Source: Edolisoma coerulescens (Eukaryota > Chordata > Aves > Passeriformes > Campephagidae). From it: a stretch of DNA of 64,000 nucleotides. Numbering within the stretch: the stretch's first letter is position 1; the number at the start of each line of letters is the position of its first letter. The DNA lies in contig VWZW01006824.1 of the NCBI GenBank assembly GCA_013397115.1, positions 669,088-733,087 on the forward strand, written 5' to 3'. The notes under the pieces are model-generated. The model was not told the DNA's origin, searched no databases, and saw nothing but the letters and a program-made list of their open reading frames with translations. Positions 23,258 to 38,200 of the stretch are shown piece after piece. A program made the position numbers and the translations under genes.

Positions 23258-26200
23258 ATGTCTAAAAAGAAGCTGAAGAAACTAGCTGGAAAGGAAGACT
23301 GTTTGGATGGCCAGGATGACAAAGTAGGAGCAGAAATATGATTACTTTTATTATCTCAATTCAATCTCCTAAATTCAAGAGAACGTGAATTGTTTAGCAG
23401 CCTTGTGGTAGAAGGATGAATCCAATTTAAAGATGGGGTCATAAAGAGCAGCAGGAGGGTTGAGTTGGTCAGATAATTAATTGTGTTTTTCTCCAGAGGT
23501 TGTGAGTAGTGTGGGTATCAGAAAATAAGAGACTTTTTTATTTTAGTATGTCTTTCTGTTTGAGGAAGGTTGGGTTTAATACTGGTACTGATACCAATGC
23601 AGTTTTCTTGGACTGTTCTGTATCTTGGGTCATATATCTTAATTTTCTGATTAACCACAAGTTGTACTTCACAGCATTTTGGTGAGTGACTCCCAAATAT
23701 TTCCTTCAAGCCACTGAGAAAGAAATTAATGACCAAAATTCTCAGCATATTCTAGTACATACTTGTATCTAGTGAGTCAGCTTTCACTGAATCACCTGTA
23801 AAGTGCAGGTGCTACAGGAGTTGTCATCTTTCTGGTCACACTTGTGTGTAGCTTCCTATTATTTTTTATTGTTTATGTCCACTTCTCACAAGTTATTTAC
23901 TCTCAGAAGTGCAATATGTAGTTGAATCAGTGGTTTAATAAATCCACACTTAAATTTGCTAGATTTTTTTCCATTGGATTCTGCAAAGAATATATATATA
24001 AAGTAAGAGAGCTTTTACCTGTCTTCTCAAAAATTTTTTGCAAGTGTTAATAAATGAGCTTGATATTATGGCCTTATAAATGGAATTATTCGTGTTAGAT
24101 GCTTTTTGATCGTAGAGAAAATGTGCAAATTCAAATATTTAAAACTATTTTTTCTTCTCCTGAATTTCTTACTATTATGCAATTTGTCTTTGAAAATTAA
24201 CTTACCCTAAGATGCTTTATTGGGTTTTTTTTTTACTTCTGTAATACAAAGGGTAAACACTTGGCTTGAAACCTCATACTGTAGCTTATTTCCATTGCTT
24301 ATGCCTCTACTAGTTTGAAGAATACAGCTTTAACAGCAAAAAGATAAGGAAACCTCTAACAGTAGCAGGTGTCCTCCAGTGTGATCCCAGTATGGGTGGG
24401 AGGTGTCTTATACCCCAAACTGACAGTGCTGGGAGGAGAGGAACAGTAAGAAAATCTGCTTATGATGACTAAATGAAGTGAAAATTTTTGAGAGAATGAG
24501 GTAGGTTGAGAAGAAATATTGGAAATGTAATGGAAACTCATGGTTGTTGGGGAATAGAGAAGAGAGAAATGAATAACTGAGCAGCTGGAGATGGGTTTGT
24601 TGTCATCAGAAGTTGTCCCAGCAGCATCATGAGCTGCACCTACCCCAAGGGAGCTCCTTCACTGCCTTCCAGCTGGTGGGGACAGCAGGGGAGTGGATGT
24701 GACCCCGGGGGGAGCCTTTGGAATTGTCTGTCATTCTGGTTTTTCTGTTGCATTGCTGATATTGGTCCTGCAGCTCCACAACCAACCACAGGTAGAAGTT
24801 CTCAAAACTGCCTTAACTTAGGACTCCCCTGGTTTCTGCAAGCCTCTGATTTTTGCGTTAAGTGCTCTCTAGTGTGGGAGTAAACCAGCTAAGGCTCTCT
24901 GGGTAGGAAAAATCACTGCAGCAGTGACCTCATGGTCTCACTGAGTCAGCATGTCCCAGTTATTGAAGGAGTGAATTATTTGTGAAAGGATGAACTGTCT
25001 GGAGCTTCCTTATCCAAAATAATCTGTTGTAACTTCCTACACCCTGCTGTGCTTTTGGGAAAACTGAGTCATCTGACCCAGAGGTGTGTAAAAACTACCT
25101 GCCTTGTGGGACACATGGTTTTACCTGAGTGCCTGTGAATTGATCATGGTAGGAATGTTACTATCTCAGATCTGTAGTTGTCACTGTTGTAGTGGACCCT
25201 GTTGAATCACTTTGTAAGCATTAAAGTGCTCCATGATTAAATCATGAAGTGCTGCTAAACCCTTTGCATCCTTATCTTTCCATGCACATCCTTGGAACCC
25301 TTTGAGAGCGTTTTTCTAAGCAGCCAAACCACTCAGTTGTGACACTGTCCTTTTTTAAACTGTAGTTTCCTCTGTAAGCCCCTGAATTTTTTTTTACTTT
25401 CAGAACTCTGAGTACACGAGATCTTACAAGCACACTGTGAAAGGAGAAACAGAACTTCAGAGGTAAGTTCTCAATCTGTCATTTAATAGAACTACTTAAA
25501 AATATAACAATCACAGACCCTTTAATGCTGAAGACTTTTTTCAACCTGTTTACCAAATAAAATATGGTCTTTCCATATTTTAACCAGTCTTTCTTTGGAT
25601 ATTTTAAGCCCAGTGTACAGTAAATATAATTACTGAGTATTTTCTCTGCTCTTATAAAAAAGTTTCCTAATAATTTTTCATATAATTCACGATTTCTGTA
25701 GAATGTTACTATATTCCCATCCATTGTTCCTTTTCCAAGTTCTCCAGTCAGTGCAGGATAAACAGTTTGAAAGCTGTGTGTGTTTTGGCGCTGTGTGGCC
25801 AAGCTGACCTTTTAGGGTGACACACCTCCTTTATCACTGAATTGCTGTTAAAACTTATCTGTGTGATAAGAAGAAACTCGACTGTGTAGAGTGTCTCTCA
25901 AACCAACAGTGAATGCAAAAAAAGCTTTTTTTCCATTTTCTTAAAGCTAAAATGGCTGTACAGTGGAGAAAGGTAAATCCAAAAACATGCCGTATCAAAC
26001 TGTTTTGAAGGACAGATGTTGCTCCAAGTTCGTGTTTAAGAACGTGGTGCTCATAAATGCTTAGCTCTAACTGTCTAAATCAAATGCAGGTGCCTTTTTT
26101 GTTGCTCTTTTCCATTAACTAAGCTAAATTACATTACTTTCATCATAATGTTTCTGTAGATCCAAACCAGAGAAAGATGGGCAAGAGAAGAAGCAACACC

Positions 26201-29200
26201 GAAGTTCTAGTGTTTCCCACGATGCTGATGGAAGATCCCAGGAAAAATCTCCAAACAGAAGCAAAACCCTGGGTGGTTCTTCAGTTCAAACTGAAAAGCA
26301 GAAGAAAATAGTGATCCAATTTAAAGCCAAAGAAATCAAACATGGCAAAACCACCCGCACTCCTGATGTGGTGACTGCCAGCAAGGAAAGAAGTCGCTTT
26401 GATGGAACAGAAGGAAAAAGGCTCTGGCACAGCTTTGAACTTCAGAGGGACAAGGCACGGAAGAAAAAGAGAGAGAAAGCTGAACTCTGCAAACTCAAGC
26501 TAAAAGCAGAACAAGCTATGTTAGAAAAGTTTAAGTCCTCTGTGTATGAGGTACCACATAAAAAAGCAGAGGGCTCAAAAAAGCGGAGTGAAGATGTCAG
26601 AATTCCCAAAAAGCCCCCTGACAGCTCGGCAGGGACTGGGCATGGTGATAGGCCTGCCACGAAGGAGCCAAGAGCATTATCTAGGTTCTGGGAAGAAGAG
26701 GAGGAAGAAGAATATAAGGACTTTGCTGTGAAAAAGAGGCACAAGAGTAAACACAGATCATCACGCTCCTCATCTGAAACTCCGCCACGATGGGACTCTG
26801 GGAAGTGCAGAAAACATGGCACTGGTTCTCCTAAAGCTCCTCGGCACTCAGGGACTAAAGAAGGAGACTTGGAAGCCACAGCACTGTGCTTTACGCAGGT
26901 AATGAGAACCCTGTTCATTGTATTATGTAGGTGTTTCAGGCCGGTTTCTCAATGGCAGACAGATTTATATGAGTAGACTGTCTTCTTACAGAATCCAGGT
27001 TTCATAGCTAACTAGGTGGATTTTTCTGATCCCAATGTAAACCTTGTTACCATGTTCCTCAGCTAAATGTTAAACAGACCAGAAGAGTAAAGGTCTTGTA
27101 TTTTGGGACTGAGTCTGCACAGATGCTTCCACAGCTTTGCTTTGCTGCTGGGCGTGTGGAATACTTCAGTTTAGGTATAAATCAGCTGATTTTTTTTGTT
27201 TTGAGCTGATAACGATTATTTCATTTTTTGAATGAATAAACTGAACCAATGAAAACTTGCTGCCAGACAGAGCATTGCTGGCAGAGTGATGCCAGGAGAG
27301 CTTGGGGTGGATCTGGGACTAAATTGGTATGTGTGCTGCAGAACTTCCCTTTTTTCTGTGATGGGTTTGTTTCTAAGCTCAGGTTGAGGTGCAGAGCCAA
27401 ACACAAGCTGGATCTTGAGCATGAGGGGCTTTTGCTGTTCTTGTGTAAATGCCCAGCATCTTTGGAGACTCCAGTTTGTGTTACAGTGGTGTGAGCATTT
27501 GTGTGTATGCAAAGAGAGTTATTACATGCAAACGCAGGAGTCATTGAGGTTGGAAGGCACCTCTGGAGATCATCCAGTCCAGCCCCCTTGCTCAAGCAGG
27601 GTCAGCCAGAGCTGGCTGCCCAGGGCAAAGGATGGAGACTCCACAACCTCTCTGGGCAGCCTGGTCAAGCACCTTCAGTATAAAAAAGTAGGAGGTTAAT
27701 GTTCAGATGGAATTTGCTGTGTAATTCACTGTCACTTACTTAAAAGAAAGCCATGCATGGAAGCCCTATTGAAATGATACTGTAAATACTAAAACCTGGT
27801 TTATGTTCCCTGTTCACTTGGGAATACCCAGTGTTCTCTAAAAAGCTCTCTAAGATATGTGTTGTACTTCTCTTCCTGCTTATTTCTAGAATGATGAGGT
27901 CCCGTGCACATCTGACTCCTGCCAGGGAGGTGAGGTCAGAAAGCTTGTGTCTGTCCCAAAGGTGAGTGAGGGACTTCTTTAACACTGCGGGGCTGTATTC
28001 CAAAATTCCTGACGTGGGGATCCCTTGTTCCTCAGTATTCCTTGTGGTGTTGGTAGGGTTTTTCTAACTCTCCCTACAGAGCTCTGAAGACTTTCGACAC
28101 CTTCAAGACAGTCAGAATGCAGAAACAGACCAAGAGGTTGGTAATGCTTTCATTTAACTCTTCTGAGTTGTCTTAAAGACCAAGGGCACCAAGGTTGTGT
28201 AACTGGAGAATTCCATGACCTTTCCTAGCATTTGGCATTGTTGACTCATGATCTACACTCCAAAAATGTGGAGCGTTTATTTAAAAAACTAAGCAAACTT
28301 GCTGAAGTGCTGCTAATCAGGAACTTTCTGAGATAAAGAGTGTCTTTCTGTTACCATGTGCAACAAATGGGCCTTCATAGTTGCTCACATGCTCCAGCTG
28401 TCTCATTTTCCATCCTCTAAACTTTTCAGTTGGGAGAGAGACATATTTTTTTAAGAAGTGCCTGTTAGGAAACTTGGAGTTTGTGTAACAAAAAATGTGG
28501 CAAAGTTTTTGAATACCAGGTAGAAGGGGCCATCTTTCTAGGCCATATTTTGGATGTCTTTAGTGGAGCATATGCAGAAGTTCTCATGGCTTTACATTTC
28601 CTGTACAGACTTAATATTTCAGACATCATTTTGAGGCAGTTTTAACAGCATTAATGCAAAAGTATCTTTTTGGGGAAGAATTATGAAGTGATTCCTTCCA
28701 ATGGATTGCACACATTCACATTTTCTCACTGTAGATGCAGATAGTTGAAGACTTGCACGTTGCTCGTGTGGAGAAGAGGATGGGCCTGTCTGTAGTACAG
28801 ACCTGTGGAGAGCTTACAAGCATGGAGATAGATCTTCCAGAACAGGATTTAAATATTTCTGCTGGTATGCCATGATTGGATCTGCTTTGCTGTCTAGTTG
28901 CAACCAGTAATTGCAGTTATTGGTGGTCTGAGTAGGGAGCACACAACTGATTATTTCTGCTGTTTTCTCTTTTTTTCTCTTATTTTCTCTTCTTTTCCCC
29001 TAGGGGCTTTTAGTTCTGGTCTGAACATCCTAGTGGTGATTGACACAAATATAATGATTAGTCACCTTGAGTTTGTGAGATCCCTGAAATCTGAGGATAT
29101 ACCAGGTATGTAAATACGTTCTGATGAGTAAGACATTGTAAGAAAAACAGATGCTGTAAGAGCTTCAGGCTGCCCGAAGGAAACCAAGCCTGGGTTCCTT

Positions 29201-32200
29201 AAAAAAGCAGCAGGTTTCATGCAGAGGCAGAAGGCTCACACTTAAGAGCTTGGTTCTGTGAACCCAAACAAGCTGCATCCTAGGGAAACCTCAGCTGTGG
29301 TAGCAGAACCTACTGGGTTTGTAATAAGCCCATGTACCTGCAGAGAATCATGGCAGATATTTCCAGGAATATGCTTGAATTCCTAGAGGTCAATAAGGCT
29401 TTAACTCTTTCTAAGAACATAATTTAAGCATTTAGCCCATTACTAGTGATAACTCTGTCTTCTAGTCTTCTTTTAGCATTTCTTTTTCTGGAAATACGAA
29501 ATAATTTAAAATGTGTTGAGCAGTTAGTCAGTGCTTTGTTTCTGTCTTGGTAAAGGTGGCAGAACTGAGCAATTTCTCAGGAATTCAGAATGAGACCCTG
29601 GCTTTAATATCTGACTGTAATATGCTGGGAAGCTGTTGGTTATTTGATGTTTGCAGTGTTAGGATCGTGCATGTCAGTTCTTGGTAGGCATATCTGGAAT
29701 CTATCAGAATGCTTAGGGTGCTTTGATGCTTTCAGCTAATGAATACACTTATTCCAGCCACCTGGAAAATACCTTTCCTAAGGGCCTGAGTGATTTTTCA
29801 GGAGTCAGTCAGACTGTGTTTCTCTTCCCAGGTTAGGACTGCTGTTGTCTTACGTACACGGAAATGCCTTTTTAGAATACTGCAACTCCCAGTTTCTGGT
29901 CTTGCACGAGACCCACCATGTTGAGAAGGCTGCTGATTCCTGGCCTATTTATTACAAAGCAGATGGTTATTAATGCATTTTTGCAAAATTCTGTCCTCGT
30001 AATGTGAATGAGAAAGAAAATGGTTGAAGTATTTGTCATGGGTAGACCAACAGAACAGTCATTAAACTTCTGATTTACCCTGTATTTCATAAAAAAGCTT
30101 TAAAGTTCAGCCCATACTTACCTACAAATAAAACCATGGTCCAGTATCCACACTTCCTGTTCCTGGTTTAGGAGTGCTGGTTGGCAATGAACACAAGCCC
30201 TTGCTGCTTTTTTTTGCTGCTGGTTTTGGCACAGTCACTACTGTGGTCACTCAGGTGTGTGCAGCCTGGTATTGCAGCTGCTGTGTCACCTTGCTGCAAC
30301 ATTTTACAGTGAGCATGTGCCAAGATAATTGCTGCAAATATGTGTTATAATGTCAAAGTATTCTGCCGATTAAAATTGTGTCTCCCTTTTCTTTGCCTAG
30401 TATTGTCACTTTTCCATGTAATCAGTGTAGGGACAGATTGAGGTTAGATTAGAAAGGGGGAACTCAGCCTTTTTCAGCTCTTCTTCAAACCTTGCTAGAT
30501 TCTGTCGAGCCAGGAATATGAAAACTATTGGCAAAAAGGTGTGAACTTGCATAAATATGATGCTTGAATTGAAAGTTCTCTGTAGGAGTTTGTGTTGCTC
30601 CTGCAAATACCTTTGTTTATTGGTGGTGATTTTTTCCTTCCAGGAGTTGATAGACTTGCATTAATAATTCCCTGGGTCGTCCTACAAGAGCTGGACAACT
30701 TGAAGAAGGGAAAAATGTTGCAGCATGTTCGGGACAAAGCTATCCCTGCAGTGCAGTTCATCTACAAGTGTCTCAAGAACCAGGATTCCAAACTGTGGGG
30801 GCAATCCATGCAGCTGGCTTCTCAAAAAATGTGTAATACATGTACAATCCATTTGTGCTGGGTGCTTCATCCTTGCACTTCACCTAGTGGCAGCCTTAGC
30901 ATTCTGAGTTTAATGGAGACTTCACTCTGCAGTTAGCTAATTAAAACGAGCTAATTTCTTCCAGCAGCCTTCAGAGTGTATCCGAGGCTGTGGCATGCAA
31001 ATGCCTTATTAGTGGTAGTGCTGTGTTCACTATTGTTTTATCAGTTGTTTCTCACTTTCACCTTACACTTGTGTCCTTGTGTGGGGAGTATTAAATGTAC
31101 CTAGAGCACCACGAGTGCACGGAGGTGTTTGTGAGGCTGAGTTGTGCCCACATCCCTCAGCTGTGTCTGCGCTGCCTTTGCAGATGGGCTGAGCGACGAG
31201 AACAACGACGACCGCGTCCTGCAGTGCTGCCTGCAGTACCAGAACCTCTTCCCACAAGCTCTTGTCGTCCTCTGCACGTGAGTTCCTGGGTGCCTTTAGC
31301 TCTCCTGCCACGCTGCTTTCAAATCAGGCCTTAAAGAAAGAGCAGTTTCTGAAGTAAGCTCTTGGAAGGGCAATCACACTCTTAAAAGCTAGAGTAGAAG
31401 GATATAATAAACCACTAAAAGTGGAGATGGAAACACCTTCATGAGCTTGAGGCCTGAAATAGAATTCAGCTTACTCAGTATTCAATTTTAAAACTTGTTA
31501 AAGCGTAGGTTTCTCAGATTTTATTCTGGTTTCTCATAAAAAATACTACTGAAGTTACAAAATGGAAAAAATATGTGAATAAGTGATTGAGATCCAATTA
31601 AAGACTTCATCACTGTTCCCAGCCAGGTGAGCAGAAGCAAAGAAGGGGTTAATCTTTGAAAGAGGGAAGCTGGGGATGGATTTGCTGCTGTTCCTGTTTG
31701 TGAGGATAACAGCTGACCTCTGAGTATTGATTCTGAATTTGATAAGAGCAGGTGAAGCCAGCTTGAACTCCTTGGCTCTACTTGCTCTGGTCTTGGCTAG
31801 AACCAGTTCCTGCACTGGGGTTAAAAGTCTGGGCAGCATTTGGGTTTTTCAAGTTGACACAGGTGTCTACTGAAGAAAATGCCATTTCAGTCACAGTATT
31901 CATAGGGTAGCGATGGTGATTTTGTGTTTCATTGATCAAAGAACAGGAGGTGACTTCAGAACTGCTTTTCATCCAAAAATCCCTTTATCCTCTACCAGTA
32001 TAAGCAATGGGAATTTTTGAGAAAGTACGGGGATGCAACTTTGTCCTGGATTTTTAAAGTAGTTCTGCTGGTGCAGAACCTCAGTGTGGCATCTGGGATA
32101 ATGATTTGGCCAGGAGAATAGTAAAAAAGGGTCTCAACAAGGAGAATTAACTGTAGCCATCAAATAAGATACTACTGTCTTAGAATTACTGCCTGGTTTG

Positions 32201-35200
32201 CTTTCTTAGGTCATAGCAACTAAGCATCACTGCTGTAGTAATTATAGCTATTGTTTTCTTAAAGCAAACCTAGACCCCAAGATACTTTTCAGTATGTTTC
32301 TCATTTTTACTTAATTCTCCAGTTTAATTTTTTGAACTGCTTCTAATTGCTTGAGAAAGAAAACTTTGTCTATATAATGAAGTTCACAATATAAGTTTTC
32401 CAAATACAGGTTTTTTTTAGCGTGCTGCTTTTACTCCTTTTTTGATGACCATTAATTCTCTTCTAGGGATGATAAAAATTTGTGTAGTAAAGCCATTGTG
32501 AGTGAGGTGAAGGCATTCTGCAAAGCTGATCTGGTCACTGCTCTGCAGAATGTGCCTGCAAACAGGCCTCAGAACTGTGAGGAGCTGCAGCAGCCAAAGC
32601 AGGGTGAGTCTGTGGAATATGCTGGTTTGTGAGTGTGTAAAAACCAGTGGGGCAGAGGGAGAACAGTTCCTACTATACCTTCAGTTTTCCTATGCTTTGA
32701 ATCCTTTTTGTTTAGGGAAGGTTTTTTCAAAGGTTTTCTGAAAGTTTGAGACTTTAATTATACCATCTGTTTCAGAGTTCTAGGAAATTCAAATATGATG
32801 TCTTTTTATTTTATAGAAAAAACACTGTATGAATTTCCTGTGTTTAGAGTAATTTAAAAGGTGTCCTGAACTTTTTGGGACTGAAAGAGGTTTTTTCATT
32901 TTTCCAAAGATACAGGTACAGCTTACAGAGCTCAGAAGTGATCATCTTGTTCTTGCAAATAACCCTGCTGGCTGTATATGATCTAAGTTATTTAAGGAAA
33001 ATGAAATGTGGAGTAAGATCACTAATGAGTCATACTCTGGGGAAATTAACCTTCTTGGTTAGTAGCTCTTAATTAAAAATACACACAGTACACGTGGGTA
33101 TAACTAGAAATACTTGAAACCTAATTAGGTATAGCCCATCTGCTTTATAAACTAAAGTGCAGTCTGTCTTTATTTGTGGGGACAAGTTCTTCATGCACCA
33201 TCAACATGAATTAGATCTAAACCCAGTTTCAATAAATATCTTTTGTGTCATTGGTTTGACAGATACGGAATTTGGGAAAACAAGAGGCGATGCTGGTTTT
33301 ACTGCACAATTCCCAAATGTGCTTCCAGACCTTGAAAGGAACTTAGGAGAAGCTTTGTCTTCTATTCTGGAGACTGAAATGAAACTTGCATTTGGAAACC
33401 TGTGGATGGAGGTGGTTTCTTACATCATCTTGCTTGATATGTTGATTATTGAGGGGTTTGAATGCCTTTTTTTGCTATTGCTATTATATATTTGTTAATA
33501 TTGCTATTATTTTGTTGCTATTAATACCTGTGCCAAGCCAAACCCAAGTCATCCAGGTCCCTGATATAACAGTTCACTGACAGGGAACAGCTCAATGTTC
33601 ACTTCTAATATTTCATTTTATAGCAAGATTATCCTGTTTGACCAGCATGCAACATGTGCAGTATTTTAATAGAATTTTCATGACACAGTAGCAGGGGTGG
33701 TTTCTCAGTGTGAAGTTTCAGAATTCTTTTTATTAGTGGCATCAAAATTCTATTTCAGCTTTTCTAGTCAGGTAAATCCCTGCACCGTAAATACATCCTG
33801 CAAGAAATCATTCCATCATGTTCTGTGTAATATTGAGGCATTTGTTGCAGGCATTTCTTCCCCACCAGAACAGATGTGGATAAAACTGTTCACAGCTAAA
33901 TTGATTCCAGTGCAGAGACAGAATGACAAGGGTACTAATGAGAACCCCTAAACACTCCTGCAAAAGTATTGTTTGTGGAAGATAAAGACCCATGTACAAG
34001 GCACTTTCAAATCGTCCATGCTTTGCTTCAGATGCCATTTCATAACTGGTGGGGAGTTGTTAGAAGTTTAAATTTATTGCAGATAAGTCTCTGTGGCTTT
34101 AAAAATCCACCAAAATCATGGGGTGACTGTTGTTTCCCAAGCTGCCCTGATTAGCTGCTAAGCTTTTAGTCACTTCTTGATTCACTTAGTTAATTTCTTT
34201 TAACATCTCTTCAAACACTGGTTTCACTTGACAGTAGTGAATTTCGATTTTTTTTGCAATACACATATTTTACTTCATGTATAAATAGTCACAGTGTTTA
34301 TTTTTACTTTGTAACAGTATTGGAAAATCAAAGGCATATTTAGTGTTGTTCTTTTTGTTCTTGTTACTGTTGGCTTTTGTGCACAAGTAACTCATTAGAT
34401 CAGTTTTGAGATAAATCAAAAGTATTAAGAATTTTTGAGGAATGGGGAACCAAAAATCATGAGACTGGTTGATTGTGCGTTGCTTCTGAATGAGCATCAC
34501 TGTTTAACCCATGATGCTGCTGAATCAAATCTTTATTAATAGATAATAAACTTGTTAAATCTGGACATAGTCTTATTTCTGAGGAATCACTGAAATTCTC
34601 CTTCAGCAGTCACAAATCATCACAACATTCTTGAAGAACAGAGCAGTTGTGGAATGTATAGGAATATGTCTAAATGAAAACCAGCCTTTGAATTTATAAC
34701 ATACTCTCTTCCAGATCCTGTATCTGAAGCCACCGTGGACCTTAGCAAACCTGCTGAAGTGTTATAAAAAACACTGGATGGCCGTTTTTGGTTATGTGGT
34801 GCCAAGGAATTTACTTTCAACCATTGAATGTCTTTCTAAACACCTTTATGCAGGTAACAGTCCCTGAGAACGTTAATTGTAAACTTGTAAAAAGCCTCCC
34901 TGTTCTGGTTTGAGTTATGGAACTGACTGTGTGTTAATGGTCACCAAAGTCTCTGAATTATTTTTAAAAAGCAAATAATCCTTTTCCCTCCTTTGCCCCC
35001 ATGTTACGTGCGACCAAATGATCTGCATTTGCCAAATAAGTTATGGAGGAGCAAAGGATATTTAATGTTATCCGTGAGGGCAGGGAGGTTTGTTTTAAAA
35101 AGAAGCCAACCCAAAAAAAACCCCACAAACCTTCCATTTGTTTAAAGATGTTTTTGAGCACTTGATTTTGACAGACAGACCTGGTGAACTCCCCCAGAGG

Positions 35201-38200
35201 GTGCTGGGCACTGCCCAGGCTCCCCAGGGAATGGGCACGGCCCCGAGGCTGCCAGAGCTCCGGGAGCGTTTGGACAATGTCAGGGATGCCCAGGGTGGGA
35301 TTGTTGGGGTGTCTGGGCAGGGCCAGGGGTTGGACTGGATGGTCCCTGTGGGTCCCTTCCCACTCAGGATATCCTGTGATTTCATGGTTCTACCTCTTTG
35401 GGATATTGCTGTTCTGCAGAATTATTTTAGCTATGCCAGTTGATCCTCTGGCAAGATCCCAGGATAAATTTGGAAGACTTGGTTAAGGAGTGAGCAATCT
35501 CATGCATGTTTCTCTGAGATTGTTGTACCTGATGCTTCTGAACCATTTTCCTAGGCTTTTCATGTGCTTCTGTTAATCCAGGTATTTGAGTATTAAATTT
35601 GCATGCCAAGACTGATAGCTCCTAACATTTTTTTTTTTCTCCCTCTCACATTAATGTCTAAACATCAGATAAACCATTTGACTCCTCAACAGTGCGTATC
35701 CTGCTCCAGGAATCCAAAAAATTGCTCCATGCTTTCAGCACCAGGTCAGACTACAATGGTGTCCTGCCCCAGGCTTATGCTGAAGTGACAAAGCTGTGTG
35801 AGACCCTCGGGGAGGTAAGGGCAGCTTTGGTGTTTGTCCACCTCACCCCATCCTTGAGTTGTTCCGTGTTCCAAACCTGGCTTAGATTTCTTAATTATTC
35901 CCATCATTTTCACTGGTTACTCCAGGAAATGTTGCTGGGGTGTTTTCTAAATGAAGAGACCCTGATTTCAGCTTTTATTTTCATGCAGTGAATATCTGCT
36001 AATACATTTTTTCCCTAATATAAATGTGTTAATTTTGGAAGAGTGACTGAAAACCATTATTTTGTCTTAGTTTTCTGTTGCAATTGTAGCTGATGGCCCT
36101 TGGAGATAAAACTTGCTGTTTCCCTTTCTGACATGGGTCCCATAGTGCTGTTCTTAGGTGTGTTATTTCAGTTTTCATTGTCTTGGTAGCTGGAGAAGGG
36201 ACTCCCTTTTATCACGTAGTTTGTGATGGTTTCTGGGTGTTGTCCTGGCACCTTTTGTGTTCTCAGAAGTTGGTCTTCACTCCCAGCTCAGCTCTGAGTT
36301 GCTGTGGAGGAAATTTCAACTGTCTTGGTTGTGTTTACTGTCAGTTCTGTATGTAATGGCATAAAAACTGGAGTCATGAGCATGGATGAAATATTTGGAT
36401 TTATGGGAAAGAAGATAGGTCAGAACAGCTGTATAGAGTTCTTGGTGTCTTTGGAAAAGGCTGAAGGGGAAAGGAAGAAAGTCAGGAGTGACCTGTGCTG
36501 GGACCTCTGTGCCATGCAGTCAGCCCTAAACCTGAAGTTCTGCTGCCACAAGAATCAGGCTCTGTCTGAAAACTTGTCAGGAAGAAATTCCTCCCTGTGA
36601 GGGTGGGGAGGCCCTGGCACAGGGTGCCCAGAGAAGCTGTGGCTGCCCCTGGATCCCTGGAAGTGTCCAAGGCCAGCTTGGACAGGGCTTGGAGCAACCT
36701 GGGATAGGGAAAGGTGTCCTGCCCATGGCAGGGGGTGGCACTGGATGGGCTTTAAGGTCCCTTCCAACCCAAACAATCAAAAGAAGCTTTGGATGCAGAG
36801 ACTGTAACCAAGATGACTCAAAGAGTTCAGCCTTGATTTCTTGAGCATTGCTTTAAAAAAATCTGTAGAAGTGTGTAGATTCTGGTTTTCTGAAGTTAGG
36901 AATCAAATACATTGATTATTTGTTTGCTGAACTGTTTTATAAGGTGAGGGCAGACAGTGAGCAGGATTTATCAGAAGACATCATGGTTCTTTCAGAAAAT
37001 GCTGCGTGTGAAAAAATGGAAGCCACGACACCCAATCTGCAAAGCACTGAAGAAAAAGAGCTCCATCCCAACTTTAGTGCTGCTCAGGAAAACAGGCACC
37101 AGGAAATCTGGTCGGTCCTGGAAGGTGTTTGGAGCACCATGAACTTGTACAGGTACAGCTTGCTAAAGCAGCTCAGAACTAACACGTAACCTTAGATAAC
37201 TTTCAAACAAGCACACTTTAGAAACTGTGCTTTTTACCCTGTAATTAATCTAAATTGACCCAAAAAAAAAAAAAAGTATCACACAACCTGTCACACAAAA
37301 GTTGGGAGCATGCAAATCGTTATGTCAGTCTGCTGCTCTTCTTCTGTGCAGCAGCTGAAGTAAGTTGCCCTGAAAAATAGAGTTGAAAACCCCACAAGTG
37401 TGAGACATCCATGAAAATCTTGTGTTTATCCATAAAATAGCATCTGAGATCTTAATATTCTTGTGGTTATTTTCTTTCCAAACCCAGTGGAGGTCTTCCA
37501 GCTTATGCAAAATTCTGTACCGTATTTTAAAACTTGAAAATCAATTTGAAATAGAAAACATTTTGTTGTTAAGCAAAATCCTTCACTTTACAAAACACTG
37601 AATCTAGCGAATTTCCTTTCTCATGTAAACTCAGAATTGCAGGAAATTGACTCCTCTTCCATCTAGATGTTTTACCACTGCTTTTATTTTGGTTATTTTT
37701 GAAAAATCTGCTGGAAACTCACTGGGATGCCATATCTTTTGGTAAAATCTGAATAGGTACTGTGTTTTCTCTTTGTTGTCTTAGTGTGGAATCTTTTCCA
37801 AGGAGGGGCTCTGAGCCAGCCAGGCACAAAGGAACTCCATTTCTGGTGGACTGTGAGGATTCAGCTAATCAGCAGTGATAACTCCATTTCTGCACTGCCA
37901 TTTATTCTGAGACTGTTTTAGATAGTGTGATTTATATTTTACCTTTTTGTTTTAATAGACAAAATACAAGCACACAACTTGGTTTCTCTGAATTCTGAGC
38001 TTTTTTATTGACTGCTTTTCTGTCTCCTGTTTATTTCTTTTGAATTTCAGTATTGAGCTATTCCAGAAGCTGGACCCCAGTGCAGTGACCATGGCTGCCA
38101 AGGCCTCATTTGAGGAAGCTTTTTTGGGCCTGCAGAAGCTGTTGGCAGCTGTGAAGGACATCCATGAGGGCATTGGCAGGTGAGCACACAAATGTGTGAC

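Noticed and set aside
28136..28140. Alternative SWT1 exon 5 donor four bases downstream (GTTG|gtaatg)
   Set aside because: It has better donor consensus, but using it puts exon 6 out of frame with an early TGA. The gttggt donor after 28136 keeps the frame.
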